Source: Leucobacter komagatae (lineage in GTDB: Bacteria; Actinomycetota; Actinomycetes; Actinomycetales; Microbacteriaceae). Taken from it: 64,000 nt of DNA. Shown piece by piece: positions 43,067 to 52,513 of the stretch. The notes under the pieces are model-generated. The model was not told the origin of the DNA and did no database searches. It was given only the letters and a program-made list of their open reading frames with translations. Made by a program: the position numbers and the translations under genes. The stretch's first letter is position 1; each line of letters begins with the position of its first letter. Where the stretch lies: the NCBI RefSeq assembly GCF_006716085.1, contig NZ_VFON01000002.1:248001-312000 (forward strand), read 5' to 3'.

Positions 43067-44716
43067 CTAGCCCTCGATCATGTCTCGAACGATGTTCTTC
43101 TTCACTTTTCCCGTCGTCGTCTTTGGCAGCTCCGCAAGGAAGACGAATCGTTTGGGTACCTCGAACGTCCCGAGACGCTGCTTAGCATGGGCAATGAGCT
43201 CAGCTTCAAATGCATCCCGCTGGGGCGATGAGGCGTCGTGCCCACCACCCTCAGTTTGTGGCAACGCATCCGTCACAGCGACCAAGGTCACCGCCTCTCC
43301 CCAGCGCTCATGGGGAGTCCCCACGACGCAACACTCGATGATTCCTGGTGCGTCGGACATGGCACGTTCCACTTTCACAGAGGACACGTTTTCCCCTCCG
43401 GTCTTGATGATGTCCTTTGACCTGTCCGTAAACCACACGACACCCTCTTCGTCGACGTGGCCAATGTCCCCACTATGGAACCAACCGTGACGGAAGGCGT
43501 CTGCATTGGCGTCGGCTCGTTTCCAATATCCCGCTGTGACGTGTGGGCCACGGTAGACAATCTCACCGGTCTGACCAGGCGGAAGAATGTTGCCGTCTTC
43601 GTCCATGATCCTCGTGCGTACGGTGGTGGCCGGCATGCCCCACGAGGCGTTTTTGGTGTGGCGATGCTCCGGTCGTTGGTAAGTGGTGGCAGGGATCACC
43701 TCTGTCTGTCCCGAACCAAGAAGTTTGAGCGCGTTCGGCATCATTTGGTCCATGCCCGCAAGCACGCGCTCCGGCATCTGAGCCATCGCATACATCGCTG
43801 TTTCAATGCTGCTGAGGTCACGCGGCTGGCGCGTGTGCTCCGCAATCATTGCTCCCCACATCATGGGGAGGCCCGTGAACATTGTGACTTTCTCCTGTTC
43901 CATCGTGTCAAGCACCGCAGACGGATTGAACCCGTTGTGAAGAACGACCGTGCCACCCACGGCAAGCACCGGCTTCGTGACGGCGTTAAGCGCAGTGACA
44001 TGAAACAGCGGGAGTACCACGAGCACCGTAGGGGGTCTCCGTACCCAGGATTCTCCTACAGTGAGTGCATTCGTCATGACTCCGATGACGACTGCGTTGT
44101 GCGTCGCAATCGCGCTCTTCGGAGCGGCAGTGGTGCCCGACGTATACAGGCATTGAACTGCATCATCGCTATGGATGATGAGTCGCAATTCGGCAGCGGC
44201 TTCAGTTGCGATCAATTCTGAGAGGTCTCGCACACGCACACCGGGAATTGAGATCGTGTCAGTCGACACTCGATGCACCACGATCGTGTCGAGTTCTGCT
44301 CCGGCGGCGAGCGCTGCCTGCACAATTGGCAACAGCGCCTCGTGCACGACAGCGTGCCTGGCCTCGGCATCGGCAAGAATCCAAGCAATTTCTTGCGGCG
44401 ACTGGCCGTAGTTGATCGGCAGAACGACCCTCCCAGACTTCGCTATCCCGAAGTACGTGGCGAGAAATTCGTAGCAATTGGGCATGAAGACGGCGATCGG
44501 GTGGCCCTGCTCGGGCGCACCATCGAGTTCGATCAAGCCGCGGGCGATTGCCTCTGCATCCTGCTCGAACTCCCCGTAGCTGATGCGGCGCTCACCGTCG
44601 ATGATAGCGGTTCGCTGCGCCGAAACATCAGCGGCACGAGTCAGCATGTCGCCGACCGTGTTTCGGGTAGCTATGTTGAGGTCAAACGGGTCGACTGTGT
44701 TGGTAGCTGGTCTCAT
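43067..44716 (-). CDS. AMP-dependent acyl-CoA synthetase/ligase
   Basis: The 549-residue product is an ANL-family enzyme: the P-loop LYTSGTTAAPKSA (Ala where Gly is usual), GWFHSGDIGHVDEEG, the hinge DRSKDIIKTGGENVSS and the A10 lysine in PKTTTGKVKK. It activates a carboxylic acid to its CoA thioester. It lies downstream of an acyl-CoA dehydrogenase gene and opposite the AtuA-carboxylase operon, so it probably supplies the CoA substrate. AAAGGAG lies before the ATG at 44716. Confidence 0.9.
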   Translation of the reverse strand: MRPATNTVDPFDLNIATRNTVGDMLTRAADVSAQRTAIIDGERRISYGEFEQDAEAIARGLIELDGAPEQGHPIAVFMPNCYEFLATYFGIAKSGRVVLPINYGQSPQEIAWILADAEARHAVVHEALLPIVQAALAAGAELDTIVVHRVSTDTISIPGVRVRDLSELIATEAAAELRLIIHSDDAVQCLYTSGTTAAPKSAIATHNAVVIGVMTNALTVGESWVRRPPTVLVVLPLFHVTALNAVTKPVLAVGGTVVLHNGFNPSAVLDTMEQEKVTMFTGLPMMWGAMIAEHTRQPRDLSSIETAMYAMAQMPERVLAGMDQMMPNALKLLGSGQTEVIPATTYQRPEHRHTKNASWGMPATTVRTRIMDEDGNILPPGQTGEIVYRGPHVTAGYWKRADANADAFRHGWFHSGDIGHVDEEGVVWFTDRSKDIIKTGGENVSSVKVERAMSDAPGIIECCVVGTPHERWGEAVTLVAVTDALPQTEGGGHDASSPQRDAFEAELIAHAKQRLGTFEVPKRFVFLAELPKTTTGKVKKNIVRDMIEG

Positions 44717-44780
44717 GGTCCGTGTCTCCTTTGACTGGGATATTGTTGCGCTCCAGCTGCAGTCGGGCCGGAGCTTGGTG

Positions 44781-45920
44781 TTACGTTGTGTAGCCATCCA
44801 TCCGGGCGAGCACCTGGAGCATGACCTCGTCAGCACCGCCACCGATTGAGCTCAGCCGGGCATCGCGATAGAACCTCGCTGTCCAGCTCTCCTCCATGTA
44901 GCCAAGGCCACCGTGGAACTGCATCGCGGCGTCGGCGACCCGGCGAAAGGTGCGGCCAGCGTGGAGTTTACCGACGGTTGCCTCGCGCGTAATGTCTTCG
45001 CCGGCGTTGAGCATCCGGCACATTTTCTCGTTCATGGCTTTCAGTAGCTCGACATCAGCTGAGAGCTCGGTGAGCATGAACACTGGGTACTGGCGATTGG
45101 CGAGCGGCTCACCGAACACCTCGCGAACCTTCAGGTACTCGCGGGTCTTCTCGAGCGCCCATTCCGTGCTGCCAACAATTGAGAAGCAGGCAGAGAGCCG
45201 CTCGATGATGAACTGCCCCATCTGCTGTTGGAACCCGCGCCCGACCTCGCCAATCGTGTTCGTCACAGGTACCCTCGCGTTATCAAGCCGCAGCTCCGCC
45301 GTGTCGCTCGAGCGGTTGCCAAGCTTGTCGAGCTTCCGTACAACCTCGAAGCCCGGGGTACTGGCCGGCACGATGATTTGCGACATCCCACGGTAGCCGC
45401 CCTCATCGCTCGTACGCACAAGCATGCAGAACCAGTCAGCCTGTGTGGCGTTGGTGATAAAAGTCTTCGACCCCGAAATGAGCCAATCATCGCCGTCCCG
45501 CACTGCCCGCGTGGTGATCCCGGCAACGTCAGAGCCGGCGTCGGGTTCCGTGACTGCGATCGCCGCGACGTGCTCGCCACGGAGCGCGGGCTGAAGATAC
45601 CGTTCCTTGAGCTCTGCACTGCCGTACTTCGCGAGTGAGGGCGTCGCCATGTGCATCTGCACGTTGATTGCCATCGAAACACCGGCGGCGTTTCCGCGCC
45701 CAAGCTCTTCAGAAAGCACCATCTGATACTCCAGGGGCGCCCCTTCCCCGCCATCTTCGGGCGCGAAGCCGAGCCCCAGGAGACCGTGTGCCGCGAGCTT
45801 TGGGAAGAGCTCGTGAGCGGGGAATACCCCGGCGGCTTCCCATGCGTCGATGTGGGGCACGATCTCGGTGCTGACGACCGCGCGAACCATCTCCCGGAAC
45901 TGGTCAATTTCACTCTTCAT
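44781..45920 (-). CDS. Acyl-CoA dehydrogenase
   Basis: The 379-residue product has the three acyl-CoA dehydrogenase domains with VTEPDAGSDVAGITTRAVRD (FAD loop), WLISGSKTFITNA, and the C-terminal FHGGLGYMEESWTARFYRDA. It oxidises an acyl-CoA to the 2-enoyl form and passes electrons to ETF. Beside an AtuA and carboxylase cluster, a citronellyl-CoA, isovaleryl-CoA or similar branched substrate is the best guess. It is the first gene of the minus-strand pair. Confidence 0.92.
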   Translation of the reverse strand: MKSEIDQFREMVRAVVSTEIVPHIDAWEAAGVFPAHELFPKLAAHGLLGLGFAPEDGGEGAPLEYQMVLSEELGRGNAAGVSMAINVQMHMATPSLAKYGSAELKERYLQPALRGEHVAAIAVTEPDAGSDVAGITTRAVRDGDDWLISGSKTFITNATQADWFCMLVRTSDEGGYRGMSQIIVPASTPGFEVVRKLDKLGNRSSDTAELRLDNARVPVTNTIGEVGRGFQQQMGQFIIERLSACFSIVGSTEWALEKTREYLKVREVFGEPLANRQYPVFMLTELSADVELLKAMNEKMCRMLNAGEDITREATVGKLHAGRTFRRVADAAMQFHGGLGYMEESWTARFYRDARLSSIGGGADEVMLQVLARMDGYTT

Positions 45921-46005
45921 GGTGGTGTGTCGCTCCTTCGCGAAGTGCTCTACTCGGCCGGGTGCCGCGTGAGCTTGCAGTCACACTAGCGGGTTTTTCA
46001 AAAAA

Positions 46006-46023
46006 AATCATTCATGCTTGATT
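46006..46023. promoter_or_regulatory. Candidate operator 1 in the Atu-like divergent region
   Basis: AATCA-N8-TGATT in an AT-rich stretch between the divergent dehydrogenase and AtuA genes. It is a plausible site for the cluster's TetR regulator. Confidence 0.4.
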
Positions 46024-46038
46024 GTTTATTGGTGAACT

Positions 46039-46062
46039 CTGTGGAAGAGTGATCCACCACAG
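46039..46062. promoter_or_regulatory. Candidate operator 2 in the Atu-like divergent region
   Basis: CTGTGG and CCACAG form an inverted repeat with a 12-base spacer, 34 bases before the AtuA start. Confidence 0.4.
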
Positions 46063-46096
46063 TCACATTCGACGAGCCAAGGAGGGCGCAGCGACC

Positions 46097-47977
46097 ATGA
46101 ATCCCGGAGCAGACCGCGACGGAACGACACTGGTTCCGACACTGAGCGCACCACAGCCGACGCAGGGTGAGCGAACCGTTCGAATCGGAAACGCCTCGGG
46201 TTTCTACGGTGATCGGCTCAGTGGCTTCGATGAAATGGTCGCCGCCGGCGTCGATGTCATCACTGGTGACTACCTTGCAGAGCTCACGATGCTTATCCTC
46301 GCCAGGCAGAAAGCGAACGATCCGGCAGCGGGGTACGCGAAGACTTTCATCACGCAGCTCTCTGGGTCGCTCGAGCAGATCGCGGCCGCTGGCACCCGTG
46401 TGGTCGTGAACGCCGGTGGGATGAACCCCGGTGGGCTCGCCGCCGCGCTCCGCGAGCTCGCAGCTAGCAGGGATCTCGAGATCCCAATCGCCTACGTTGA
46501 CGGCGACGATCTGACCGACCGCGCGGATGAACTGGGCCTTGGCAACCCGCTCGCCGCGAACGCATACCTTGGCGGCTGGGGGATCACCGAGGCGTTGCGA
46601 CGCGGCGCGCAGGTAGTCGTCACCGGACGAGTCACGGACGCGGCTGTGATCACCGGCTCCGCAGCCTGGTTCCACGGCTGGGGTCGGGCTGACTACGACA
46701 AGCTCGCCGGCGCTATGGCAGCCGGGCACGTCATTGAGTGCGGCATGCAGGCCACAGGCGGCAACTTCTCATTCTTCACCGAGCTTTCTGACATGCGAAG
46801 GCCCGGGTTTCCAATCGCGGAGATCGATCAGAACGGCGACAGTGTCATCACCAAGCCCCCTGGCACCGGCGGTGCCGTCACCGTCGAAACGGTGCTCTCG
46901 CAGCTGCTGTATGAAGTTGCCGGTGCACGCTATCCGGGGCCCGACGCGACGCTCCGTCTCGACTCGCTTCGGCTCGCAGACGCGGGGGCCGACAGGGTGC
47001 GCATCGCGGGTGCGCGCGGCGAGGCTCCCCCACCAGACCTCAAGGTCTCAGTGACCGAGATCGGCGGGTATCGGCAGCAGATCACGTTCCCGCTCGTTGG
47101 GCTCCACATCCCTGAGAAAGCAGAGCTCATCACTCGGCAGTTCGAGTACGGCCTCGAACAGTCAGAGCTCCGCCGGCCGGCCTCGCTCGAATGGACCCTC
47201 GCGCGCACCGACCACCCCGGTGCTGACAGCGAGGAGGCGGCGTCGGCCCGACTCACCCTCATCGCGCGCGACACAGACCCCCGGGTGGTCGGGCGCGCGT
47301 TCGCGAACATCGCCGTGGAGTTCGCGCTGGGATCGATCCCCGGTTTCTTCACTGACGGCCCGCCAGGTGATGCGAGCGTCTACGGCAGGTTCAGGCCGGC
47401 TTTCGTGCCACAGCAGACGCCGCCCCACACAGTGCATTTCCACGACGGCGATAGCGCGGCGATCGTGCCCCCAGCAGAGTTCCGTGCCCTTGATGAGACA
47501 GCCCTCGATTCCCGCAGCATCGGCTGGGGCAATGGTGATCGGGCGTGCCCCCAGCGGGCGCGAGCCGGCGAGACCACTGTCGCACTCGGTGAACTCTTCG
47601 GCGCCCGCAGCGGCGACAAGGGCGGCACCGCGAACATCGGCGTGTGGGCACGCAGTGACGCGGGGTGGGACTGGCTCCGCTCTGAACTCACCGCCGACCG
47701 GCTTCGCGAGCTGCTTCCTGAGGCGGCAGCGCACGACATTACGCGGGTCGAGCTTGCGGGCCTACGCGCTGTGAATTTCGTCATCGACGGCCTGCTAGGC
47801 GAGGGCGTCGCATTCGGCGCGAGGTTCGACCCCCAGGCTAAGGGACTCGGCGAGTGGCTCCGTGCCCGGAATGTCTCCGTGCCGTCGGCTCTCGCGGCGG
47901 AGCGAGGCCAGCAACCGACGCCCTTCCCCACCCCACGATCACCATTCACATCACGAGACGCGGAGAACCCACAATGA
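46097..47977 (+). CDS. atuA: AtuA family protein (acyclic terpene utilisation; DUF1446)
   Basis: The 626-residue product has the DUF1446 core (VRIGNASGFYGDRLSGFDEM, VVVNAGGMNPGGLAAALREL, AQVVVTGRVTDAAVITGSAA, HVIECGMQATGGNFSFF) and a C-terminal AtuA-like domain (VALGELFGARSGDKGGTANI). AtuA is essential for citronellol/geraniol degradation in Pseudomonas, although its reaction is not settled. AAGGAGGG precedes the ATG at 46097. Its stop overlaps the next start (ATGA). Confidence 0.88.
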   Translation: MNPGADRDGTTLVPTLSAPQPTQGERTVRIGNASGFYGDRLSGFDEMVAAGVDVITGDYLAELTMLILARQKANDPAAGYAKTFITQLSGSLEQIAAAGTRVVVNAGGMNPGGLAAALRELAASRDLEIPIAYVDGDDLTDRADELGLGNPLAANAYLGGWGITEALRRGAQVVVTGRVTDAAVITGSAAWFHGWGRADYDKLAGAMAAGHVIECGMQATGGNFSFFTELSDMRRPGFPIAEIDQNGDSVITKPPGTGGAVTVETVLSQLLYEVAGARYPGPDATLRLDSLRLADAGADRVRIAGARGEAPPPDLKVSVTEIGGYRQQITFPLVGLHIPEKAELITRQFEYGLEQSELRRPASLEWTLARTDHPGADSEEAASARLTLIARDTDPRVVGRAFANIAVEFALGSIPGFFTDGPPGDASVYGRFRPAFVPQQTPPHTVHFHDGDSAAIVPPAEFRALDETALDSRSIGWGNGDRACPQRARAGETTVALGELFGARSGDKGGTANIGVWARSDAGWDWLRSELTADRLRELLPEAAAHDITRVELAGLRAVNFVIDGLLGEGVAFGARFDPQAKGLGEWLRARNVSVPSALAAERGQQPTPFPTPRSPFTSRDAENPQ

Positions 47978-49569
47978 CTGTCATCACGTCGGCCTTCGAT
48001 GCGGGGTCGCAAGAGTTCCGCGACGCAGCCAACTCTATGCGGGAGAAACTCGCTGAGCTCGATACCGTGTATGCCGAGCTCGCGGCCGCGGGCGGCGAAA
48101 AGGCTGTCGCCCGGCACCGGGGCCGCGGCAAGCTTACGGCCCGAGACCGGATCGAGCTGCTGCTCGATCGCGACACTGCGTTTCTCGAGCTTGGCGCGTT
48201 CGCCGGTTGGGGCTCCGAGTTCCCGGTCGGCGGCAGCGTGGTCGGTGGAATTGGAGTTGTGTCGGGTGTGGAGTGCGTTGTGCTCGCGAACGACCCAACG
48301 ATCGCTGGAGGCACTTCGAACCCAGTGACGCTCAAGAAGCAATTGCGCATCATGGAAATCGCGCTCAAGAACCGGTTGCCTCTGATCTCGCTCGTCGAGT
48401 CAGGTGGCGCGAACCTCCCCACTCAAAGCGAGATCTTCATCCCGGGCGGTGAGACCTTTCGGCGGCTCGCGGAACTCTCGAAAGCAGGGATTCCCACTGT
48501 CGCAATCGTCTTCGGAAACTCGACGGCCGGCGGCGCGTACGTTCCAGGCATGAGCGACCACATCATCATGATCGAGAAACAATCGATGGTGTTTCTCGGC
48601 GGCCCTCCCCTCGTGAAAGCCGCGACTGGGGAAGTGAGCGATGAGGAGTCGCTCGGTGGCGCCGAAATGCATGCACGCACCAGCGGGTTAGCGGACTATT
48701 TTGCGCGCGACGAGCAGGATGGAATCAGGATCGGCCGTAGAGTTGTTGCTCGCTTAGGCCACACAAAGCAGGGCCCAGCCCCCGCAGCCGCGATCCCTCC
48801 CCTTTACGGCGAGGAGGAGCTCATCGGCATCGTGCCCTCCGATTTGAAGATCCCATTCGATCCTCGTGCGGTGATCGCTCGCGTCGTCGATGGCTCAGAC
48901 TTCGACGAGTTCAAGCCGCTCTACGGCTCGGGAATGGTCACCGGGTGGGCACGCATCCACGGTTACCCTGTCGGCATCATCGCAAACTCCAAGGGCGTGA
49001 TCTTCAGCCAGGAAGCCCAGAAGGTCACCCAGTTCATCCAAATCGCGAACCAGCGGGCGACTCCCCTGCTCTTCCTGCACAATACGACGGGCTACATGGT
49101 CGGCAAGAAGTATGAGGAGGGCGGCATCATCAAGCACGGTTCGATGATGGTGAACGCCGTCTCCACTTCAACGGTGCCGCACATCTCAGTGCTTATTGGG
49201 GCGTCCTACGGGGCCGGCCACTACGGCATGTGCGGTCGCGCTTTCGACCCGCGCTTCCTGTTCGCCTGGCCGTCTTCGAAGTCGGCGGTGATGGGCGGGA
49301 CCCAGCTCGCCGACGTCGTCACCTCGGTCGCGAAGGCCTCCGCCGCAGCACGAGGGCTGCCGTTCGACGACGACGCAAACGAGTTGCGCCGTCTGGCGAT
49401 CGAGCGCCAGATCGAGGCCGAATCCCTGCCTTTGTTCCTTTCGGGTCTGGGGTACGACGACGGCATCATCGATCCCCGCGACACGAGAACGGTTGTCGGG
49501 CTCGCACTCTCCGCGGTGTCTTCCGCGCCAATCGAGTCCGACAGGACCTTCGGAATCTTCAGGATGTGA
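47974..49569 (+). CDS. Acyl-CoA carboxylase, carboxyltransferase (beta) subunit
   Basis: The 531-residue product has both halves of the carboxyltransferase: GRGKLTARDRIELLLDRDT, SLVESGGANLPTQSEIF, FGNSTAGGAYVPGMSDHI, and the C-terminal HNTTGYMVGKKYEEGGIIKH and LIGASYGAGHYGMCGRA. This pattern is that of methylcrotonyl-/geranyl-CoA carboxylases rather than propionyl-CoA types. It transfers CO2 from biotin to a branched 2-enoyl-CoA. It overlaps AtuA by 4 bases and precedes the alpha subunit by 5 bases. Confidence 0.92.
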   Translation: MTVITSAFDAGSQEFRDAANSMREKLAELDTVYAELAAAGGEKAVARHRGRGKLTARDRIELLLDRDTAFLELGAFAGWGSEFPVGGSVVGGIGVVSGVECVVLANDPTIAGGTSNPVTLKKQLRIMEIALKNRLPLISLVESGGANLPTQSEIFIPGGETFRRLAELSKAGIPTVAIVFGNSTAGGAYVPGMSDHIIMIEKQSMVFLGGPPLVKAATGEVSDEESLGGAEMHARTSGLADYFARDEQDGIRIGRRVVARLGHTKQGPAPAAAIPPLYGEEELIGIVPSDLKIPFDPRAVIARVVDGSDFDEFKPLYGSGMVTGWARIHGYPVGIIANSKGVIFSQEAQKVTQFIQIANQRATPLLFLHNTTGYMVGKKYEEGGIIKHGSMMVNAVSTSTVPHISVLIGASYGAGHYGMCGRAFDPRFLFAWPSSKSAVMGGTQLADVVTSVAKASAAARGLPFDDDANELRRLAIERQIEAESLPLFLSGLGYDDGIIDPRDTRTVVGLALSAVSSAPIESDRTFGIFRM

Positions 49570-49574
49570 CTCAA

Positions 49575-51698
49575 ATGACAATTTCACCCCTTCCTCGCCC
49601 AATTACGAGAGTGCTCGTCGCAAACCGCGGCGAGATCGCCCGTCGCGTGTTCGCAACCTGCAGGGCTCGCGGTATCGAAACCATCGCCGTCTTCTCCGAC
49701 GCCGACGAGAACGCCGAGTTCGTCGTCGAAGCGGACGCGGCCGTCCGGCTGCCGGGCACCGCCCCGGCAGACACCTACCTGCGGGGCGACCTCATCGTCG
49801 AGGCCGCTGCCCGAGCGGGCGCTGACGCGATCCACCCGGGCTACGGATTTCTCAGCGAGAACGCGGCGTTCGCGCGCCAGGTGATCGCCGCAGGCCTCAC
49901 GTGGATCGGCCCGGACCCGGAGAACATTGACCAGATGGGCTCAAAGGTCGAATCCAAACGACTTATGGAAGCTGCGGGCGTTCCCGTGCTGAGCGAGCTC
50001 AACCCGCGGGCCATTACGGCAGATCAGCTCCCCATACTTGTGAAAGCATCAGAGGGTGGCGGTGGGCGCGGAATGCGCGTCGTCGAGCGGCTCGAGGATC
50101 TCGATGAGACGATCCACACCGCCGGGCTCGAGGCAGCGAGTGCGTTTGGCGACCCAACAGTCTTCTGTGAGCGATACATCCCCGACGGCCACCACATCGA
50201 GGTGCAGGTGTTCGGCGACCGGCATGGCACCGTGTGGGCACTCGGAGAGCGCGAGTGCTCGATCCAGCGCCGCCATCAAAAGGTTGTCGAGGAGGCACCC
50301 GCACCTCTCGTCGAGCGTCACGGTGCGGCGATGCGCGACAGGCTCTACGCCGCCGCGCGCGCAGCGGCCTCCCAAATCAACTACATCGGCGCCGGGACTG
50401 TTGAGTTCCTCGCGAATGATCGCGGAGACTTTTTCTTTCTCGAAATGAACACGCGCCTGCAGGTTGAACATCCGGTAACCGAGTGCACAACCGGGCTCGA
50501 CCTTGTCGGGCTCCAGCTCGACATCGCGGCAGGTGCGGCGCTCATTGGCGAACCCCCGCGCGCGGCCGGACACGCCATCGAGGTGCGACTGTACGCGGAA
50601 GATCCGCAGGAGAACTGGGCGCCCCAGTCGGGCGCCGTGCATACCTTCGACGTGCCCGGCGCACACTCCGCGTTCACGATCCCACGCGACGACACAGCCG
50701 TGAGGCTCGACGCAGGCGTGGGCGCGGGGTCCACAATCTCGACGTTTTACGATCCGATGATCGCGAAGATCATCGGTGTCGGGCCCGACAGGGCGACGGC
50801 CGCGCGCACCCTCGCCGCCGCAATCGAGGGCATGAGTTGGGACGGTCCGGTGACGAACGCCGCCCTACTCACGCACGTGCTCCGTGAACCCGGCTTTCTC
50901 GCGGGCAACACGACGACCGCATACTTCGATGAGCATCCGGAGGTGTTCGCCCCCGCGGTCGCAGCCTTCGAGCTGCGAATCGCAGCTGTCGCGGCTGCGG
51001 TCGCCACAGCGACCGCAGCCGAGAACGGCTGCCCCGCGGGCCCCGACGGAATGATCGTCACCAACGCAATCACTTCGGCAGAGGATGCGCTCGCGGTGAG
51101 CATCGCCAGCGGCAACCCGCGCCCAAACGTTGGTGGCTGGCGGCTCTTCCACCCGGACTACCGATCCCGCAGCTTCGCTGCCGGTCAGGTCGAACTCCCC
51201 GTGAAGTACCGACACACGCGAGCAGGCTGGGAGTTCTCGCCGGAAACCCTCGCCGATGGCCCCGCGGTTACGGTCGTCCAGGCAACACCCACCCTCGTGA
51301 GGCTCGAGATCGACGGCGTCGAGCGGCGATTCAGCGTGACCAGGCGCGGCACAAGCCTCATCGTCGCGTCCGCACGCGGCACGGTAGCACTCAAGGAGCT
51401 CCCCCGGTACACAGATCCGAGCGCCCTAACCGCCCCCGGCAGCCTGCTTGCCCCGATGCCAGGAACCGTCGTGCGGGTCGAAGCCTCGGTCGGCGAAGCG
51501 GTCGAAGCAGGTCAGGGCATTATTTGGTTGGAGGCAATGAAGATGATGCACACCATCAGTTCGGACGCTGCCGGGGTCGTCGAGGCGCTACGCGTGAGCG
51601 TCGGTGACCAGGTCGACGTCGGCATGCTCCTCGCAGTGATCGCGGAAGCAAGCGATGAGGCTACCGGTTCGGGCACAGGAAAGGCGGTGGCCGAATGA
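49575..51698 (+). CDS. Acyl-CoA carboxylase, biotin carboxylase/BCCP (alpha) subunit
   Basis: The 707-residue product has the biotin carboxylase domain (ITRVLVANRGEIARRVFATC, HPGYGFLSENAAFARQ, KASEGGGGRGMRVVE, FFLEMNTRLQVEHPVTE) and a C-terminal biotinyl domain with EAMKMMHTI. It charges biotin with CO2 using ATP for the beta subunit encoded just upstream. The length fits MCC/GCC alpha subunits. The linker region (residues about 500-620) is less conserved. Confidence 0.93.
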   Translation: MTISPLPRPITRVLVANRGEIARRVFATCRARGIETIAVFSDADENAEFVVEADAAVRLPGTAPADTYLRGDLIVEAAARAGADAIHPGYGFLSENAAFARQVIAAGLTWIGPDPENIDQMGSKVESKRLMEAAGVPVLSELNPRAITADQLPILVKASEGGGGRGMRVVERLEDLDETIHTAGLEAASAFGDPTVFCERYIPDGHHIEVQVFGDRHGTVWALGERECSIQRRHQKVVEEAPAPLVERHGAAMRDRLYAAARAAASQINYIGAGTVEFLANDRGDFFFLEMNTRLQVEHPVTECTTGLDLVGLQLDIAAGAALIGEPPRAAGHAIEVRLYAEDPQENWAPQSGAVHTFDVPGAHSAFTIPRDDTAVRLDAGVGAGSTISTFYDPMIAKIIGVGPDRATAARTLAAAIEGMSWDGPVTNAALLTHVLREPGFLAGNTTTAYFDEHPEVFAPAVAAFELRIAAVAAAVATATAAENGCPAGPDGMIVTNAITSAEDALAVSIASGNPRPNVGGWRLFHPDYRSRSFAAGQVELPVKYRHTRAGWEFSPETLADGPAVTVVQATPTLVRLEIDGVERRFSVTRRGTSLIVASARGTVALKELPRYTDPSALTAPGSLLAPMPGTVVRVEASVGEAVEAGQGIIWLEAMKMMHTISSDAAGVVEALRVSVGDQVDVGMLLAVIAEASDEATGSGTGKAVAE

Positions 51699-52486
51699 GC
51701 TCGGCGCGATACGAGCTGCATGGCTCGACGGCGACCATCACCCTTGACAACCCCGAGAAACGTAATGCGATCACCGAGGAGCTCTTGGCCGAGATTTCCG
51801 CGGGCGTGCGCGCCGCAGAAGTCGACCCTGACGTGCGCTCGATCGTGCTGACGCACACCGGAAATACCTTCTGCGCGGGCGCCGACCTGACCGGGCCCGT
51901 CTCGGGTGGCAGCGAGTCCCCGCTCGAGCGCATCAGACGCAGCGGCGAACAGGCTGCCGCGGTATACCGCCTGCTGGCGGAGAGCCCGCGCCCGATCATC
52001 GCCGCGATCCACGGCCATGTACGTGCAGGCGGGATGGGCTTCGTCGCCAGCTCTGACTTCGTCATCGCCGGCCCCCGCGCAACGTTCGGACTAAGCGAGG
52101 TACGCATCGGCGTCGTCGCGGCAATCATCTCGGCGCCCGTGCTGAGCCGCATCGGCGACCGTTTCGCGAGCGACTGGCTACTCCGCGGTGGCGCAGTGTC
52201 CGCTTCCGAGGCGGCCGCCGCCGGATTCGTAACGCGCGCGGTTGACGGCGAGAGCACAACCGTTGACGACGCGGTTGCCGAGATTCTCGCCGATCTCAGG
52301 AGGGGCGCTCCCGCCGCACTTGCGGCCTCGAAACGACTCGTGAATCGTTCTCTCATAGCCCGGATGGACCGCGAGACCGATGAGATGGTGCAGCTCTCGA
52401 CGAGCGCATTCTCGAGCTCTGAGGGGCAGGCCGGGATACAATCCTTCCTACAGCGCACCGCACCACCGTGGGAGCTGAACGCCTAG
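51695..52486 (+). CDS. Enoyl-CoA hydratase/isomerase
   Basis: The 263-residue product is a crotonase: ATITLDNPEKRNAITEELL, NTFCAGADLTGPV (oxyanion hole), GHVRAGGMGFVASSDFVIAG and SEVRIGVVAAIISAPVL. In the Atu/Liu pathways a hydratase acts on the carboxylated glutaconyl-CoA product, which would be its job here. It overlaps the alpha subunit by 4 bases. Confidence 0.9.
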   Translation: MSSARYELHGSTATITLDNPEKRNAITEELLAEISAGVRAAEVDPDVRSIVLTHTGNTFCAGADLTGPVSGGSESPLERIRRSGEQAAAVYRLLAESPRPIIAAIHGHVRAGGMGFVASSDFVIAGPRATFGLSEVRIGVVAAIISAPVLSRIGDRFASDWLLRGGAVSASEAAAAGFVTRAVDGESTTVDDAVAEILADLRRGAPAALAASKRLVNRSLIARMDRETDEMVQLSTSAFSSSEGQAGIQSFLQRTAPPWELNA

Positions 52487-52513
52487 CCCCCACCTTCCTT
52501 TGAATCGATCGGC

